A stretch of DNA of 64,000 bases from JBBECE01 sp964574935 (GTDB lineage: Bacteria; Pseudomonadota; Alphaproteobacteria; Rhizobiales; Devosiaceae). The position numbers and the translations under genes are program-made. This document shows, piece by piece, positions 25,068 to 33,598 of this stretch. Each line of letters starts with the position of its first letter. Position 1 is the first letter of the stretch. The notes beneath the pieces are model-generated. The model ran no database searches and had not been told where the DNA came from. It worked only from the letters and a program-made list of their open reading frames with translations. The stretch is from NCBI GenBank assembly GCA_964574935.1, contig CAZNOZ010000001.1, positions 51,294-115,293 on the forward strand, read 5' to 3'.

Positions 25068-25167
25068 NNNNNNNNNNNNNNNNNNNNNNNNNNNNNNNNN
25101 NNNNNNNNNNNNNNNNNNNNNNNNNNNNNNNNNNNNNNNNNNNNNNNNNNNNNNNNNNNNNNNNNNN
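25068..25167. other. Assembly gap (100 N)
   Basis: Exactly 100 unknown bases, the conventional placeholder for a scaffold join of unknown length. The sequences on the two sides may be further apart than shown. The gap cuts the 5' part of the gene on its right from the rest. Confidence 0.99.
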
Positions 25168-25271
25168 TAGAAGCCGTCCCACTCTTGTGCCGCCGCTGGT
25201 GTCGCGGCCGCTGCCGCGAGGATGGACGCCAAGCCAAGCGCCGCGCCCACCACGCCCGGATGAATTTTCAT
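25168..25271 (-). CDS. Partial gene: start of a secreted, possibly Omp25/31-like barrel protein
   Basis: Only the first 34 codons are present before the gap. GGGAGGAAG precedes the ATG at 25271. A signal peptide is clear (hydrophobic about 7-24, cut near PAAAQ). The mature protein begins EWDGF, and the next codon begins TA, which could encode tyrosine. A tryptophan-x-glycine-phenylalanine-tyrosine start is characteristic of the Omp25/Omp31 outer-membrane beta-barrel family of rhizobia and relatives. The rest, including the 3' end, is missing, so the family call rests on these few residues. Confidence 0.5.
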
Positions 25272-25539
25272 GTGTCTTCCTCCCGCTGTGTACTAATTGT
25301 TGGCAACCTGTGGACAAATCTTAACGAACTGTTGACAAACTTCCTGTGGCATTTCCGCAACGAACCTGATTCGTTTGATTCGGGCCGTTTCAACCGCTGG
25401 TTGCGGGGGCTGAGGCGGCTTCGGCCGTTTGCCACAGCCGCTTGTTTCGACTAGGGTTTCCCCAACGCAAGAACAAACCCGGCCCGCCGCCCGGCAGCCT
25501 ACGCGCCTTGGCAGCGGCGGGGCGGGATGGAGTGATCGC

Positions 25540-26766
25540 GTGACCGATGAAGATCGGTCCGCCGATTTGCCGCCCTCGGATCTCGATCCGGGGTTGCGGC
25601 GGGGGCGGGGCAAGGATGCCCCCGATGCGCCCGCCGAGGCGCCGCCGGACCCGGTCGGTGGCCGAATCCGGCGCAGTTGGCGGACCTCAGGCAAGCGGTT
25701 TGGAGTCGGCCGGCGTGCCGATGCGCCGGCCTATGCGGCGCTCGATCTGGGCACCAACAACTGCCGCTTGCTGATCGCCCAGCCGACGCCGCGCAGTTTT
25801 CGGGTGGTCGACGGGTATTCGCGCATCGTCAGGCTCGGCGAGGCGGTATCGCGAACCGGCCGGCTCGGCGAGGACGCGATCGAGCGCACGCTTGAGGCGC
25901 TTTTGCAGTGCCGGGACCGAATTGAAAATCACAATGTCAAGGCGAGTCGACTGATCGCCACCGAGGCCTGCCGCGCCGCCGTCAACGCCGAGGAGTTTCT
26001 CGAGCGCGTTCGCGAGGAGATCGGGTTTGCGCTCGAGATCGTCGATCACCGCACCGAGGCGGAGCTGGCCGTCACCGGTTGCGCCGACCTGGTGGACCGG
26101 GAGGCGACGGGCGTCCTGCTGTTCGATATCGGCGGTGGCTCATCCGAGCTCGCCTGGCTCGATTTCCGCGGCGGCCGGCCCAGGAACCGGGGCAAAATGG
26201 CGGCGGCCATCCGCAGCTGGTGGTCGCTGCCGGTCGGCGTCGTCTCGATCGCCGAACAATTCGGCGGCCACCACGTGACCCCCGAAAGCTTCGAGCTGAT
26301 GGTCGCCCATGTCGGCAATCGACTATCGCAACTGCGCGGGCGCGAGAAGCTGGCACGCGCCGTACGCACGCAACATATGCACCTGGTCGGCACCTCCGGC
26401 ACCGTCACCACGCTGGCCGGGCTGCACCTGGGGCTCGAGCGCTACGACCGTTCCAGGGTGGACGGGCTGTGGATGCAGGACACCCAGATCGCCGAAGCCA
26501 CGCAAACGCTCCTCGGGATGAGCTTCAGCTCGCGGGTCGCCAACGCCTGCATCGGCCGCGACCGGGCGGATCTTGTCATTCCCGGTTGCGCCATCCTCGA
26601 GGCGATCCGCAGGCAGTGGCCGTGCGACAGGATCCGGGTCGCCGACCGGGGACTGCGCGAGGGCATCCTGATCTCGCTGATGGCGGAGGACCGCGTCTGG
26701 AACCGGGGAAACGGCGCCCGACGGCGCCGTCGCCCTCGGCCCTCGCCGGCTGGCCCCGATGGGTGA
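25540..26766 (+). CDS. Ppx/GppA-family phosphatase
   Basis: A 408-residue enzyme of the exopolyphosphatase/guanosine pentaphosphatase family. After a low-complexity proline- and arginine-rich N-terminus (about 1-60), the actin-like ATPase fold begins with YAALDLGTNNCRLLIA. It continues with LIATEACRAAVN, the phosphate-loop FDIGGGSSELAW and VGTSGTVTTLAGL. It hydrolyses polyphosphate or pppGpp, linking to the stringent response. The GTG at 25540 has a GGAG 8 bases upstream. It overlaps the rlmE start by 8 bases. Upstream, 25272-25539 is a notably AT-rich intergenic stretch with no other gene seen. Confidence 0.88.
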   Translation: MTDEDRSADLPPSDLDPGLRRGRGKDAPDAPAEAPPDPVGGRIRRSWRTSGKRFGVGRRADAPAYAALDLGTNNCRLLIAQPTPRSFRVVDGYSRIVRLGEAVSRTGRLGEDAIERTLEALLQCRDRIENHNVKASRLIATEACRAAVNAEEFLERVREEIGFALEIVDHRTEAELAVTGCADLVDREATGVLLFDIGGGSSELAWLDFRGGRPRNRGKMAAAIRSWWSLPVGVVSIAEQFGGHHVTPESFELMVAHVGNRLSQLRGREKLARAVRTQHMHLVGTSGTVTTLAGLHLGLERYDRSRVDGLWMQDTQIAEATQTLLGMSFSSRVANACIGRDRADLVIPGCAILEAIRRQWPCDRIRVADRGLREGILISLMAEDRVWNRGNGARRRRRPRPSPAGPDG

Positions 26767-27448
26767 GCGGGGCTCGCGTCCGCCGCCGCGCCGTCTCAAG
26801 CAACGGGTCAGGTCCGCCAGGGGCCGCCGCGGCTCCTCGACCCGTTGGCTCGAGCGCCAACTCAATGACCCCTATGTCGCGCGCGCCCGCGCCGAGAACC
26901 GCCGCTCGCGGGCGGCCTACAAGCTGCTCGAGCTGGACAAGCGCTACGGGTTGTTGCGTGCCGGCATGCGGGTCGCCGATCTGGGAGCCGCGCCCGGCGG
27001 CTGGTCCCAGGTCGCCGCCGAAATCGTCGGCAGCCGGCCAGACGATCCGCTCGTCCTGGCGGTCGATGTCACGGAAATGGACCCGATTGCCGGTGTGAGG
27101 TTCCTGCAGCACGACATCACCGGTCCCGACGCGTCGGCCGCCATCATCGACGCGCTCGCGGGATGCAAGGCCGACATTGTGCTGTCCGACATGGCGGCCC
27201 CGGCGACCGGACATCGCGGAACCGATCATCTCAGAATCGTCGCGCTGGTCGAGGCGGCGGCGCAACTGGCATTCGAGATCCTGGCGCCGGGGGGCGCTTT
27301 CGTCGCCAAGGTCCTGCAGGGCGGCACCGAGGGGCAGCTGCTTGCGCGGCTCAAGACCGACTTTGCCAAGGTGGTTCATGCCAAGCCGCCGGCCTCCCGC
27401 AGCGGATCGGCGGAGACCTATCTGGTGGCCACCGGCTTTCGGGGCTGA
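26759..27448 (+). CDS. rlmE: 23S rRNA 2'-O-methyltransferase RlmE (FtsJ)
   Basis: A 229-residue enzyme that methylates the ribose of U2552 in 23S rRNA (E. coli numbering) late in 50S assembly. A basic N-terminal extension precedes the fold. The K-D-K-E catalytic tetrad is readable: K in SRAAYKLLELD, D in VLSDMAAPATGHR, K in FVAKVLQGG and E in SAETYLVA. The SAM motif is VADLGAAPGGWSQVA. Translation is probably coupled to the ppx/gppA gene through the 8-base overlap. Confidence 0.94.
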   Translation: MGERGSRPPPRRLKQRVRSARGRRGSSTRWLERQLNDPYVARARAENRRSRAAYKLLELDKRYGLLRAGMRVADLGAAPGGWSQVAAEIVGSRPDDPLVLAVDVTEMDPIAGVRFLQHDITGPDASAAIIDALAGCKADIVLSDMAAPATGHRGTDHLRIVALVEAAAQLAFEILAPGGAFVAKVLQGGTEGQLLARLKTDFAKVVHAKPPASRSGSAETYLVATGFRG

Positions 27449-27461
27449 TGGCGTCTGGCGT

Positions 27462-28964
27462 CTACTTGCCGCTCAACGCCGGCGACACGTCGGCCGCGGC
27501 GGCGGCGGCCGTGGAACGGCTGTGATGGCCCGACATCGCGGCGCCGGCGTCGGGTGCGAGGAAAACGAACGGCACCACCGCGAGCATGGAGATCGCCGCC
27601 ACCCCGAAGAAGGCGATCTGGAAATCTAACAGTCCCAGGCTGCCGTCCCCCATCCGCGTGGTGACCTCCAGAATGCCGCCCGCGACCGCCACCCCCAGCG
27701 CGTTGAAGATCGGCCGGCACACCGTCATGATGGCGGTGGCCTGACCGGCTTGCTTGTCGGAAATGTCAGCGAAGGCGAGGGCGTTGACCCCGGTGAAGAA
27801 GGACGAGCGAACCAGCCCCGCGACCAACAGGACGCCGAGGATCAGCGACAGCGGCGTGTCGGGCACGAACAGCCCCTTGACGGCGATCAACAGCGCCGAA
27901 ACCACCGTCGCCGCCAGCAGCACCGGGCGAAATCCGAGGCTGCCGTAAAGGCGCTCGGCGAAGAACTTCGCGACCAGCGCCCCAACCGCGCCAATGAAGG
28001 TCACCATGCCGGACTCGAACGGCGTCATCCCGAACCCCAGCTGCAGCATCAAGGGGAACAGGAACGGGATCGCGCCCATCCCGACCAGGAACAGGCTCAA
28101 GCCCATGATCGTGTTGCGATAGGTCCGGTCCTCGAAGAGGTTGAGATTGAGCAGCGGGTCGGCTTTCCTGCGCGCGTGGCGCACATAGACGAAACCTGCC
28201 AGCGCGCCGACCACGGTAGTGGCGAAGCCCACCCAGATCGGCAGGGCAGGCAGGCTGATCACCGACAGCCCGAAGACCATGCCGGCGAAGGCCAGCCCCA
28301 CCAGCACGAACCCGCGATAGTCGATCGGCCGCAATTCCTCGACTTCGGCTTTGGGCAGAAACCGTCCCGCCAGCAGGATGCCGAGCGCCCCGATGGGCAC
28401 GTTGATCAGGAAGATCCAGTGCCACGACAGGTAGGTCGTGAGGAACCCGCCCAGCGGCGGCCCGGCGATCGGCCCCACGAGCGCCGGTATCGTCAGCCAC
28501 GCCATGGCACCGACCAGCTGGTTCCGCGGCGTCGCCCGGACCAGAACCAGCCGCGCCACCGGCGCCATCATCGCCCCGCCGATGCCCTGCAGAAAACGCG
28601 AGGCGACGAACGCCGTCAGCGAGTCCGATGCCGCGCAGGCGAGCGAGCCCGCGATGAACACGGTGATGGCGATCCGGAAGACGCGTATCGTGCCGAAACG
28701 ATCGGCCATCCAGCCGCTGATCGGGATGAAGATGGCCAGTGCCACCAGATAGGCGGTGAAGGCGAGCTTCAGCGCGATCGGCGAGGTTCCGATATCGGCG
28801 GCGATCGCCGGCAGCGAGGTGGCGATCACGGTCGCGTCCATGTTCTCCATGAACAGGGCGACCGCCAGAAAAAGTGGCAGGCTGCGCTTCACAGGACGGG
28901 TCCGGTCGGGAAGTTGGTCTCGGATCGCCGTCACGCTAGCACGCACGCAACAGATTGTCTCCAT
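27462..28964 (-). CDS. MFS drug exporter, 14-helix DHA2 (EmrB/QacA) type
   Basis: A 500-residue inner-membrane proton antiporter with about 14 helices. Family patterns include MENMDATVIATSLPAIA in helix 1, GWMADRFGTIRVFR as the loop motif, and GPPLGGFLTTYLSWHWIFLI as the antiporter motif C region. The start is uncertain: the ATG at 28964 gives an extra 24 residues, while a GTG at 28892 begins just before helix 1; neither has a good ribosome-binding site. It is convergent with rlmE and divergent from guaB. No adaptor or outer-membrane partner is adjacent, and the substrate is unknown. Confidence 0.88.
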   Translation of the reverse strand: METICCVRASVTAIRDQLPDRTRPVKRSLPLFLAVALFMENMDATVIATSLPAIAADIGTSPIALKLAFTAYLVALAIFIPISGWMADRFGTIRVFRIAITVFIAGSLACAASDSLTAFVASRFLQGIGGAMMAPVARLVLVRATPRNQLVGAMAWLTIPALVGPIAGPPLGGFLTTYLSWHWIFLINVPIGALGILLAGRFLPKAEVEELRPIDYRGFVLVGLAFAGMVFGLSVISLPALPIWVGFATTVVGALAGFVYVRHARRKADPLLNLNLFEDRTYRNTIMGLSLFLVGMGAIPFLFPLMLQLGFGMTPFESGMVTFIGAVGALVAKFFAERLYGSLGFRPVLLAATVVSALLIAVKGLFVPDTPLSLILGVLLVAGLVRSSFFTGVNALAFADISDKQAGQATAIMTVCRPIFNALGVAVAGGILEVTTRMGDGSLGLLDFQIAFFGVAAISMLAVVPFVFLAPDAGAAMSGHHSRSTAAAAAADVSPALSGK

Positions 28965-29124
28965 TGCGGATTCGGAGGTCGGTACCCGGTGAATCGAGAC
29001 CCTCCGGCGCTTTCCCTTTCCAAATCGGGCGGGCGGTGGTAATCACCCTCGCCAACCCGGGCGGCGCGCCGGGCACCGTCAAGCGCTATCCGCACGATCA
29101 CGATGTGGGAACGGAGGGTTGGCC

Positions 29125-30627
29125 GTGGCCAGGATCATTTCATCCATAACCGGCGATGCCGCCCTGACGTTTGACGACGTCCTGCTGCAGCCGGGGCGTT
29201 CCGAAATCCTGCCGTCCGACGCCGACATCGGCACCAATGTCACCAAGGACATTCGCCTGTCGCTGCCGATCATGTCCTCGGCCATGGACACCGTCACCGA
29301 GGGCAACATGGCCATCGCCATGGCCCAGGCCGGCGGCCTCGGCGTCATCCACCGCAATCTCGAACCCGACCAGCAGGCCGAACAGGTCCGGCAGGTCAAG
29401 TCGTTCGAGTCCGGCATGGTCGTCAATCCGATCACCATCGGCCCCGAAGCCACCCTGGCCGATGCCCTCGAGCTGATGCAGATCAACCGGATCTCGGGCA
29501 TTCCCGTTGTCGAGCAGGGCGGCAGGGGCGGCCGCACCTCTGGCCGGTTGGTCGGGATCGTGACCAACCGCGACGTCCGCTTCGCCAACAAGATGCAGCA
29601 ACCGGTCTCCGAACTGATGACGCGCGAGAACCTGGTCACGGTGCGTGACGGGGTCGATCAGGCCGAGGCCAAGCGTTTGCTGCATCACAATCGCATCGAG
29701 AAGCTTCTGGTGGTCGACGATGAGGGCAACTGCACCGGGCTGATCACCGTCAAGGACATTGAAAAGGCGCAGCTGCACCCCGACGCCATCAAGGATGCGA
29801 AGGGGCGCCTTTGCGTCGCCGCCGCCACCTCGGTGGGGGACAAGGGGTACGAGCGTTCGGAAAGGCTGATGGAGGCCGAAGCGGACCTGCTCGTCATCGA
29901 CACCGCCCACGGGCACTCGGTGCATGTCGGCGAGGCGGTTTCGCGAATCAAGAAGATGTCGAACGCAATCCGGATCGTGGCCGGCAACGTGGCGACCGCC
30001 GAAGCGACCAAGGCGCTCATCGATGCCGGGGCAGACGCCGTCAAGGTCGGCCTGGGCCCGGGCTCGATCTGCACGACCCGCATCGTCGCCGGGGTCGGGG
30101 TGCCGCAGCTCGCCGCCATCATGGCCTGTGCGGAAGAAGCCGACAAACAAGGCGTGCCCGTCATCGCCGATGGCGGCATCAAGTATTCGGGCGATCTCGC
30201 CAAGGCGCTGGCCGGCGGCGCCGCCTGCGCGATGATCGGCTCGCTCCTGGCCGGCACCGACGAGAGCCCCGGGGAGGTCTATCTCTACCAGGGCCGCTCC
30301 TACAAATCCTATCGCGGCATGGGGTCGGTGGGCGCCATGGCCCGCGGTTCGGCCGACCGCTATTTCCAGCAGGAGATCACCGACTCCCTCAAGCTGGTGC
30401 CCGAAGGAATCGAGGGGCAGGTCCCCTACAAGGGACCGGCGGCCAACGTTCTGCATCAGCTCGCCGGGGGCCTCAGGGCGGCAATGGGCTACACCGGCGC
30501 CGCGGACCTCAGGGCTTTCCGCGAAACCGCGCTGTTCCTTCGGGTTTCCGGTGCCGCCCACCAGGAGAGCCACGTGCACGATGTCGCCCTGACCCGCGAG
30601 CCGCCGAACTACCCGGCCTCCAGCTAG
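29125..30627 (+). CDS. guaB: Inosine-5'-monophosphate dehydrogenase
   Basis: A 500-residue enzyme that oxidises IMP to XMP, the first step towards GMP. The barrel starts LTFDDVLLQP. Two CBS domains are inserted at about 95-215, and the catalytic cysteine is in GPGSICTTRIVAGVG. The active-site flap region carries GMGSVGAMARGSADRY. GGAGGG lies 6 bases before the GTG at 29125, which I prefer over a TTG two codons earlier that touches the ribosome-binding site. It acts with guaA at 39.6 kb, purF at 48.6 kb and gmk at 62.5 kb. Confidence 0.95.
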   Translation: MARIISSITGDAALTFDDVLLQPGRSEILPSDADIGTNVTKDIRLSLPIMSSAMDTVTEGNMAIAMAQAGGLGVIHRNLEPDQQAEQVRQVKSFESGMVVNPITIGPEATLADALELMQINRISGIPVVEQGGRGGRTSGRLVGIVTNRDVRFANKMQQPVSELMTRENLVTVRDGVDQAEAKRLLHHNRIEKLLVVDDEGNCTGLITVKDIEKAQLHPDAIKDAKGRLCVAAATSVGDKGYERSERLMEAEADLLVIDTAHGHSVHVGEAVSRIKKMSNAIRIVAGNVATAEATKALIDAGADAVKVGLGPGSICTTRIVAGVGVPQLAAIMACAEEADKQGVPVIADGGIKYSGDLAKALAGGAACAMIGSLLAGTDESPGEVYLYQGRSYKSYRGMGSVGAMARGSADRYFQQEITDSLKLVPEGIEGQVPYKGPAANVLHQLAGGLRAAMGYTGAADLRAFRETALFLRVSGAAHQESHVHDVALTREPPNYPASS

Positions 30628-30633
30628 ACGGCG

Positions 30634-31062
30634 ATGTCCGGCGCCGAAAAACTCCTGCTGGCGGCGATCGCGGTCCAGGTCGGACTGACCCTCTGGCTCG
30701 CCATCGCGCTCAGTGTCATGCGCTTGCGGATGGTGATGAGCGGGCAGGTACGGATCGCCGAGGTGGCGCTCGATGCCGGCAACTGGCCGGACCGCGCGCG
30801 CCAGTATGGCAACGCCTTTGCCAACCAGTTCCAATTGCCGGTGCTGTTCTATGCGGCGGCACTGCTCGCGTTGACCCGCCATGGCGCCGACATGGTCGTG
30901 GCTTCGCTGGCCGTCGGCTTCGTGGCGCTTCGCCTGCTGCATGCCGGTGTGCATGTCACGTCCAACGCCGTCGTCCGACGGTTCCAGATCTTCAATGCCG
31001 GCCTTGCCGTATTGGCGCTGCTTTGGATCTATGTGTTGGCACGGCTGTATCTGCCGGGCTGA
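30634..31062 (+). CDS. MAPEG-family membrane protein
   Basis: A 142-residue protein with four membrane helices resembling MAPEG (eicosanoid and glutathione metabolism membrane proteins). Visible patterns are RIAEVALDAGNWPDRARQYG, NAFANQFQLPVLFYAA and LRLLHAGVHVTSN. Bacterial members are poorly characterised; glutathione transfer is possible but not shown. It begins 6 bases after the guaB stop and 4 bases before the next gene. Confidence 0.8.
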   Translation: MSGAEKLLLAAIAVQVGLTLWLAIALSVMRLRMVMSGQVRIAEVALDAGNWPDRARQYGNAFANQFQLPVLFYAAALLALTRHGADMVVASLAVGFVALRLLHAGVHVTSNAVVRRFQIFNAGLAVLALLWIYVLARLYLPG

Positions 31063-31066
31063 TTCA

Positions 31067-32425
31067 ATGCGATTGCCCGGCCGCATCGGCGCCGCGATAG
31101 AAATCCTCGACGACATCGAGACCCGCCATCGCCCCGCCGCGGAGGCGCTCAAGGATTGGGGCGTCTCGCATCGCTTCGCGGGGGCCGGCGATCGCGCCGC
31201 CATTGGCAATCTCGTCTTCGACGCCCTCAGAAAGCGGCTCTCCGCCGCGCAACGGGGCGGTGCCGACACACCGCGCGCCATCGTCCTGGCGACCGTGGTC
31301 TCTGAGTGGGGCGAGACGCCCGAAGGCCTCAAGGCCGCTTTCGCCGACGACCGGTTCGCGCCGGGCGCGCTCACCGAAGCGGAGATGACCGCCCTCGGCC
31401 GCCCGGAGCCACTCGCCGCCGCCGCCGATCATGTCCGCGCCGACGTTCCGGAGTGGATCGCGCCGATGCTGGCGGCCAACTTCGCCGACGAATGGATCGC
31501 CGAGGCCCGGGCCCTGGCCATGCGCCCGCCGCTCGATTTGCGCGTCAACACCCTCAAGGCGACCCGCGAGAAGGTGCTCGCCGCCCTCAAGCGGCACGAT
31601 CCGAAGCCGACATTCATCGCTCGCCAGGGCGTCCGGATGGCCCCCGGCCACCGCGACGCCCGCACCCCCAATCTGAGGGGCGAGCCCGGCTACGCCAAGG
31701 GGTGGTTCGAGATCCAGGACGAAGGCAGCCAGATCGCCGCCGATCTGGTGTTCGCGCGGGCCGGCGAACAGATCCTCGACTATTGCGCCGGCGGTGGCGG
31801 CAAGTCCCTGGCGTTCGCCGCCGCGATGGAGAACCGCGGGCAGATCTATGCCTTCGACCGCGATCGCCAGCGCCTCACGCCGATCTACGAACGGCTGCGC
31901 CGCGCCGGCGCCCGCAACGTCCAGGTCCGCCCGCCCGACGAAGCTTCCCTCCAGGACCTGACCGGCCGCATGGATCGCGTTGTCGTCGACGCCCCGTGTT
32001 CGGGATCCGGCGCCTGGCGCCGACGCCCCGATACGAAATGGCGGCTGACGCCGGAGGGGCTCGAGCGCCGACTCGTCGAGCAGGAGGAGGCGCTTTCGGA
32101 GGCCGCCGGCTTCGTCCGGCCCGGCGGATACCTCGTCTACATCACCTGTTCGGTGCTGCCGGCCGAAAACGAGGGCCAGATCGAGGCTTTTCTCGCCGAG
32201 CAGCCCGGCTTCTCGCTGGTTTCGGCGGGCGAGGTCTGGCAGGAGCTCTTCGGTTTCGACAAGCCGCGCCCCTGGTCGGCCGATCTGAACTCCCTCACGC
32301 TGACGCCCGCATCCACCGATACCGATGGCTTCTTCTTCGCCGTCATGGCACGCTCGGCCCCGCCGGACGCGTCGGCGGACCCGTCGGCGCCCAACGATCC
32401 CAACAGCACATCGAGCCAGTCATGA
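31067..32425 (+). CDS. RsmB/NOP-family RNA cytosine-5 methyltransferase
   Basis: A 452-residue enzyme of the NOL1/NOP2/Sun group that methylates cytosine in RNA. An N-terminal NusB-like helical domain (about 10-130) resembles RsmB. The catalytic domain has ILDYCAGGGGKSLAFA for SAM, and two key cysteines in DAPCSGSGAWRRRPD and YITCSVLPAENE. The start at 31067 is 4 bases after the MAPEG stop. Whether the target is 16S C967, as for E. coli RsmB, cannot be read here. Its stop overlaps the tspO start (ATGA). Confidence 0.87.
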   Translation: MRLPGRIGAAIEILDDIETRHRPAAEALKDWGVSHRFAGAGDRAAIGNLVFDALRKRLSAAQRGGADTPRAIVLATVVSEWGETPEGLKAAFADDRFAPGALTEAEMTALGRPEPLAAAADHVRADVPEWIAPMLAANFADEWIAEARALAMRPPLDLRVNTLKATREKVLAALKRHDPKPTFIARQGVRMAPGHRDARTPNLRGEPGYAKGWFEIQDEGSQIAADLVFARAGEQILDYCAGGGGKSLAFAAAMENRGQIYAFDRDRQRLTPIYERLRRAGARNVQVRPPDEASLQDLTGRMDRVVVDAPCSGSGAWRRRPDTKWRLTPEGLERRLVEQEEALSEAAGFVRPGGYLVYITCSVLPAENEGQIEAFLAEQPGFSLVSAGEVWQELFGFDKPRPWSADLNSLTLTPASTDTDGFFFAVMARSAPPDASADPSAPNDPNSTSSQS

Positions 32426-32895
32426 ACGAGCAAAGACCGACGACCTCCGACAGTTTCGCGCTCATCGTCTTTCTGGTCGTCGCGGTCGGCATATCGTTGG
32501 CGCTCGGCTTCTTCACCGCCCCGGGAGAGTGGTTCGCGGGTCTCGCAAAGCCGTTCTTCAATCCGCCGAATTGGCTCTTCGCGCCGGTCTGGGTTGTGCT
32601 TTATTTCTGCATCGCGTTTGCCGGCTATCTGGTCTGGCGCCAACAGCGCAGCGGACCGGCGATGGCCGCCTGGGCAGCGCAGATGGTGCTCAACTGGAGC
32701 TGGTCGCCGGTGTTCTTCCGGCTGCAGGCGTTGTGGCTGGCGGTCGCGATCATTGTCGCGACCCTGGCCGCCATCATCGCCTTCATCGTGTTGGCCTGGC
32801 GAATCGACAAGCGGGCGGCGTGGCTGTTCGTCCCCTACGCCGCCTGGGTGAGTTTCGCCACCGCGCTCAACATCGCGATCGCCTGGCTCAACTGA
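32422..32895 (+). CDS. tspO: TspO/MBR family protein
   Basis: A 157-residue five-helix membrane protein that binds tetrapyrroles and is linked to porphyrin handling and oxidative-stress responses. Diagnostic segments are GLAKPFFNPPNWLFAPVW, GYLVWRQQ, MVLNWSWSPVFFRLQ and YAAWVSFATALNIAIAWLN. The ATG overlaps the TGA of the methyltransferase gene. It converges on the DUF374 gene with an 8-base overlap. Confidence 0.92.
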   Translation: MNEQRPTTSDSFALIVFLVVAVGISLALGFFTAPGEWFAGLAKPFFNPPNWLFAPVWVVLYFCIAFAGYLVWRQQRSGPAMAAWAAQMVLNWSWSPVFFRLQALWLAVAIIVATLAAIIAFIVLAWRIDKRAAWLFVPYAAWVSFATALNIAIAWLN

Positions 32896-33598
32896 CCCTG
32901 TTGCGCGCCGGGCCCGATGCCGGGGCCGACGCGCGCTCCTCGGCGCTGCGATCCAGCGCCTCCAGCGTCTTCCGGATCCGGCTGCCCCAGACGGCCTGCT
33001 CATCCGGGCCGAGCGTTTCCGGCACCCGCATGGGCTCGCCCACACTGACCACGACCCTTGCGAAAGGCAGCGGCAGCTCCATCCGATCCCAGCGCGAGGC
33101 CATCACCCATTTGTGGTTCGCCGCCACGGAAATCGGGAGCAGCACGAATCCCAGTCTCGAGGCGCTGTCGATGGCACCGGCCTTGACCGAATGGTACGGC
33201 CCCATCGGTCCGTCGACGGCAAATCCGCCGAGCCGACCCCGCCGCAACGCGTCCATGATCAGCGCCCGCGAGTTTCCCTTGCGCCGCGACGGCAGGACGA
33301 TCGGCACGTAGCCGAAGCGGCGGCTGATTTCGCCGACCACCCGGCCGCGGAACGAGTTGGCGACGAATGCGCACGCGTTGCGGCCCTCCATGGCCGCGAA
33401 CAGCGGCACATATTTGCCGTGCCAGAGCGCGATCACCACGCCTTCGTCCGCCGCCAGAAGCCGATCCAGTTGGCCGAGGTCCCGGTTGTCGACCCGCAGG
33501 CTCGCATACCAGATGCGCAACAGCCCGGCGAAAAAGGCGCCGACGATCTTCACCAGCGGCGTGTCGGCGCGCCGTGTTTGCGGATCGTCGAAATTCAT
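32888..33598 (-). CDS. DUF374 lysophospholipid acyltransferase-like protein
   Basis: A 236-residue membrane-associated acyltransferase-like protein. An N-terminal hydrophobic segment (about 12-35) is followed by VVIALWHGKYVPL, whose histidine fits the family active site, then FGYVPIVLPSRRKGNSRALI, and VDGPMGPYHSVKAGAI. The ATG at 33598 overlaps the stop of the glycosyltransferase (ATGA), so the two are translated together. The pair suggests glycolipid or lipid A-type synthesis; the lipid is unknown. Confidence 0.83.
   Translation of the reverse strand: MNFDDPQTRRADTPLVKIVGAFFAGLLRIWYASLRVDNRDLGQLDRLLAADEGVVIALWHGKYVPLFAAMEGRNACAFVANSFRGRVVGEISRRFGYVPIVLPSRRKGNSRALIMDALRRGRLGGFAVDGPMGPYHSVKAGAIDSASRLGFVLLPISVAANHKWVMASRWDRMELPLPFARVVVSVGEPMRVPETLGPDEQAVWGSRIRKTLEALDRSAEERASAPASGPARNRVS

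Noticed and set aside
23844..25271. Minus-strand frame joining across the gap through the ATP-grasp-like gene
   Set aside because: Continuity depends on counting the 100 N as real codons. The part left of the gap is the antisense of the ATP-grasp-like gene.
25309..25317. TGTGGACAA, near match to a DnaA box, in an AT-rich stretch
   Set aside because: It is a single box with one mismatch, with no cluster of boxes and no origin genes around it.
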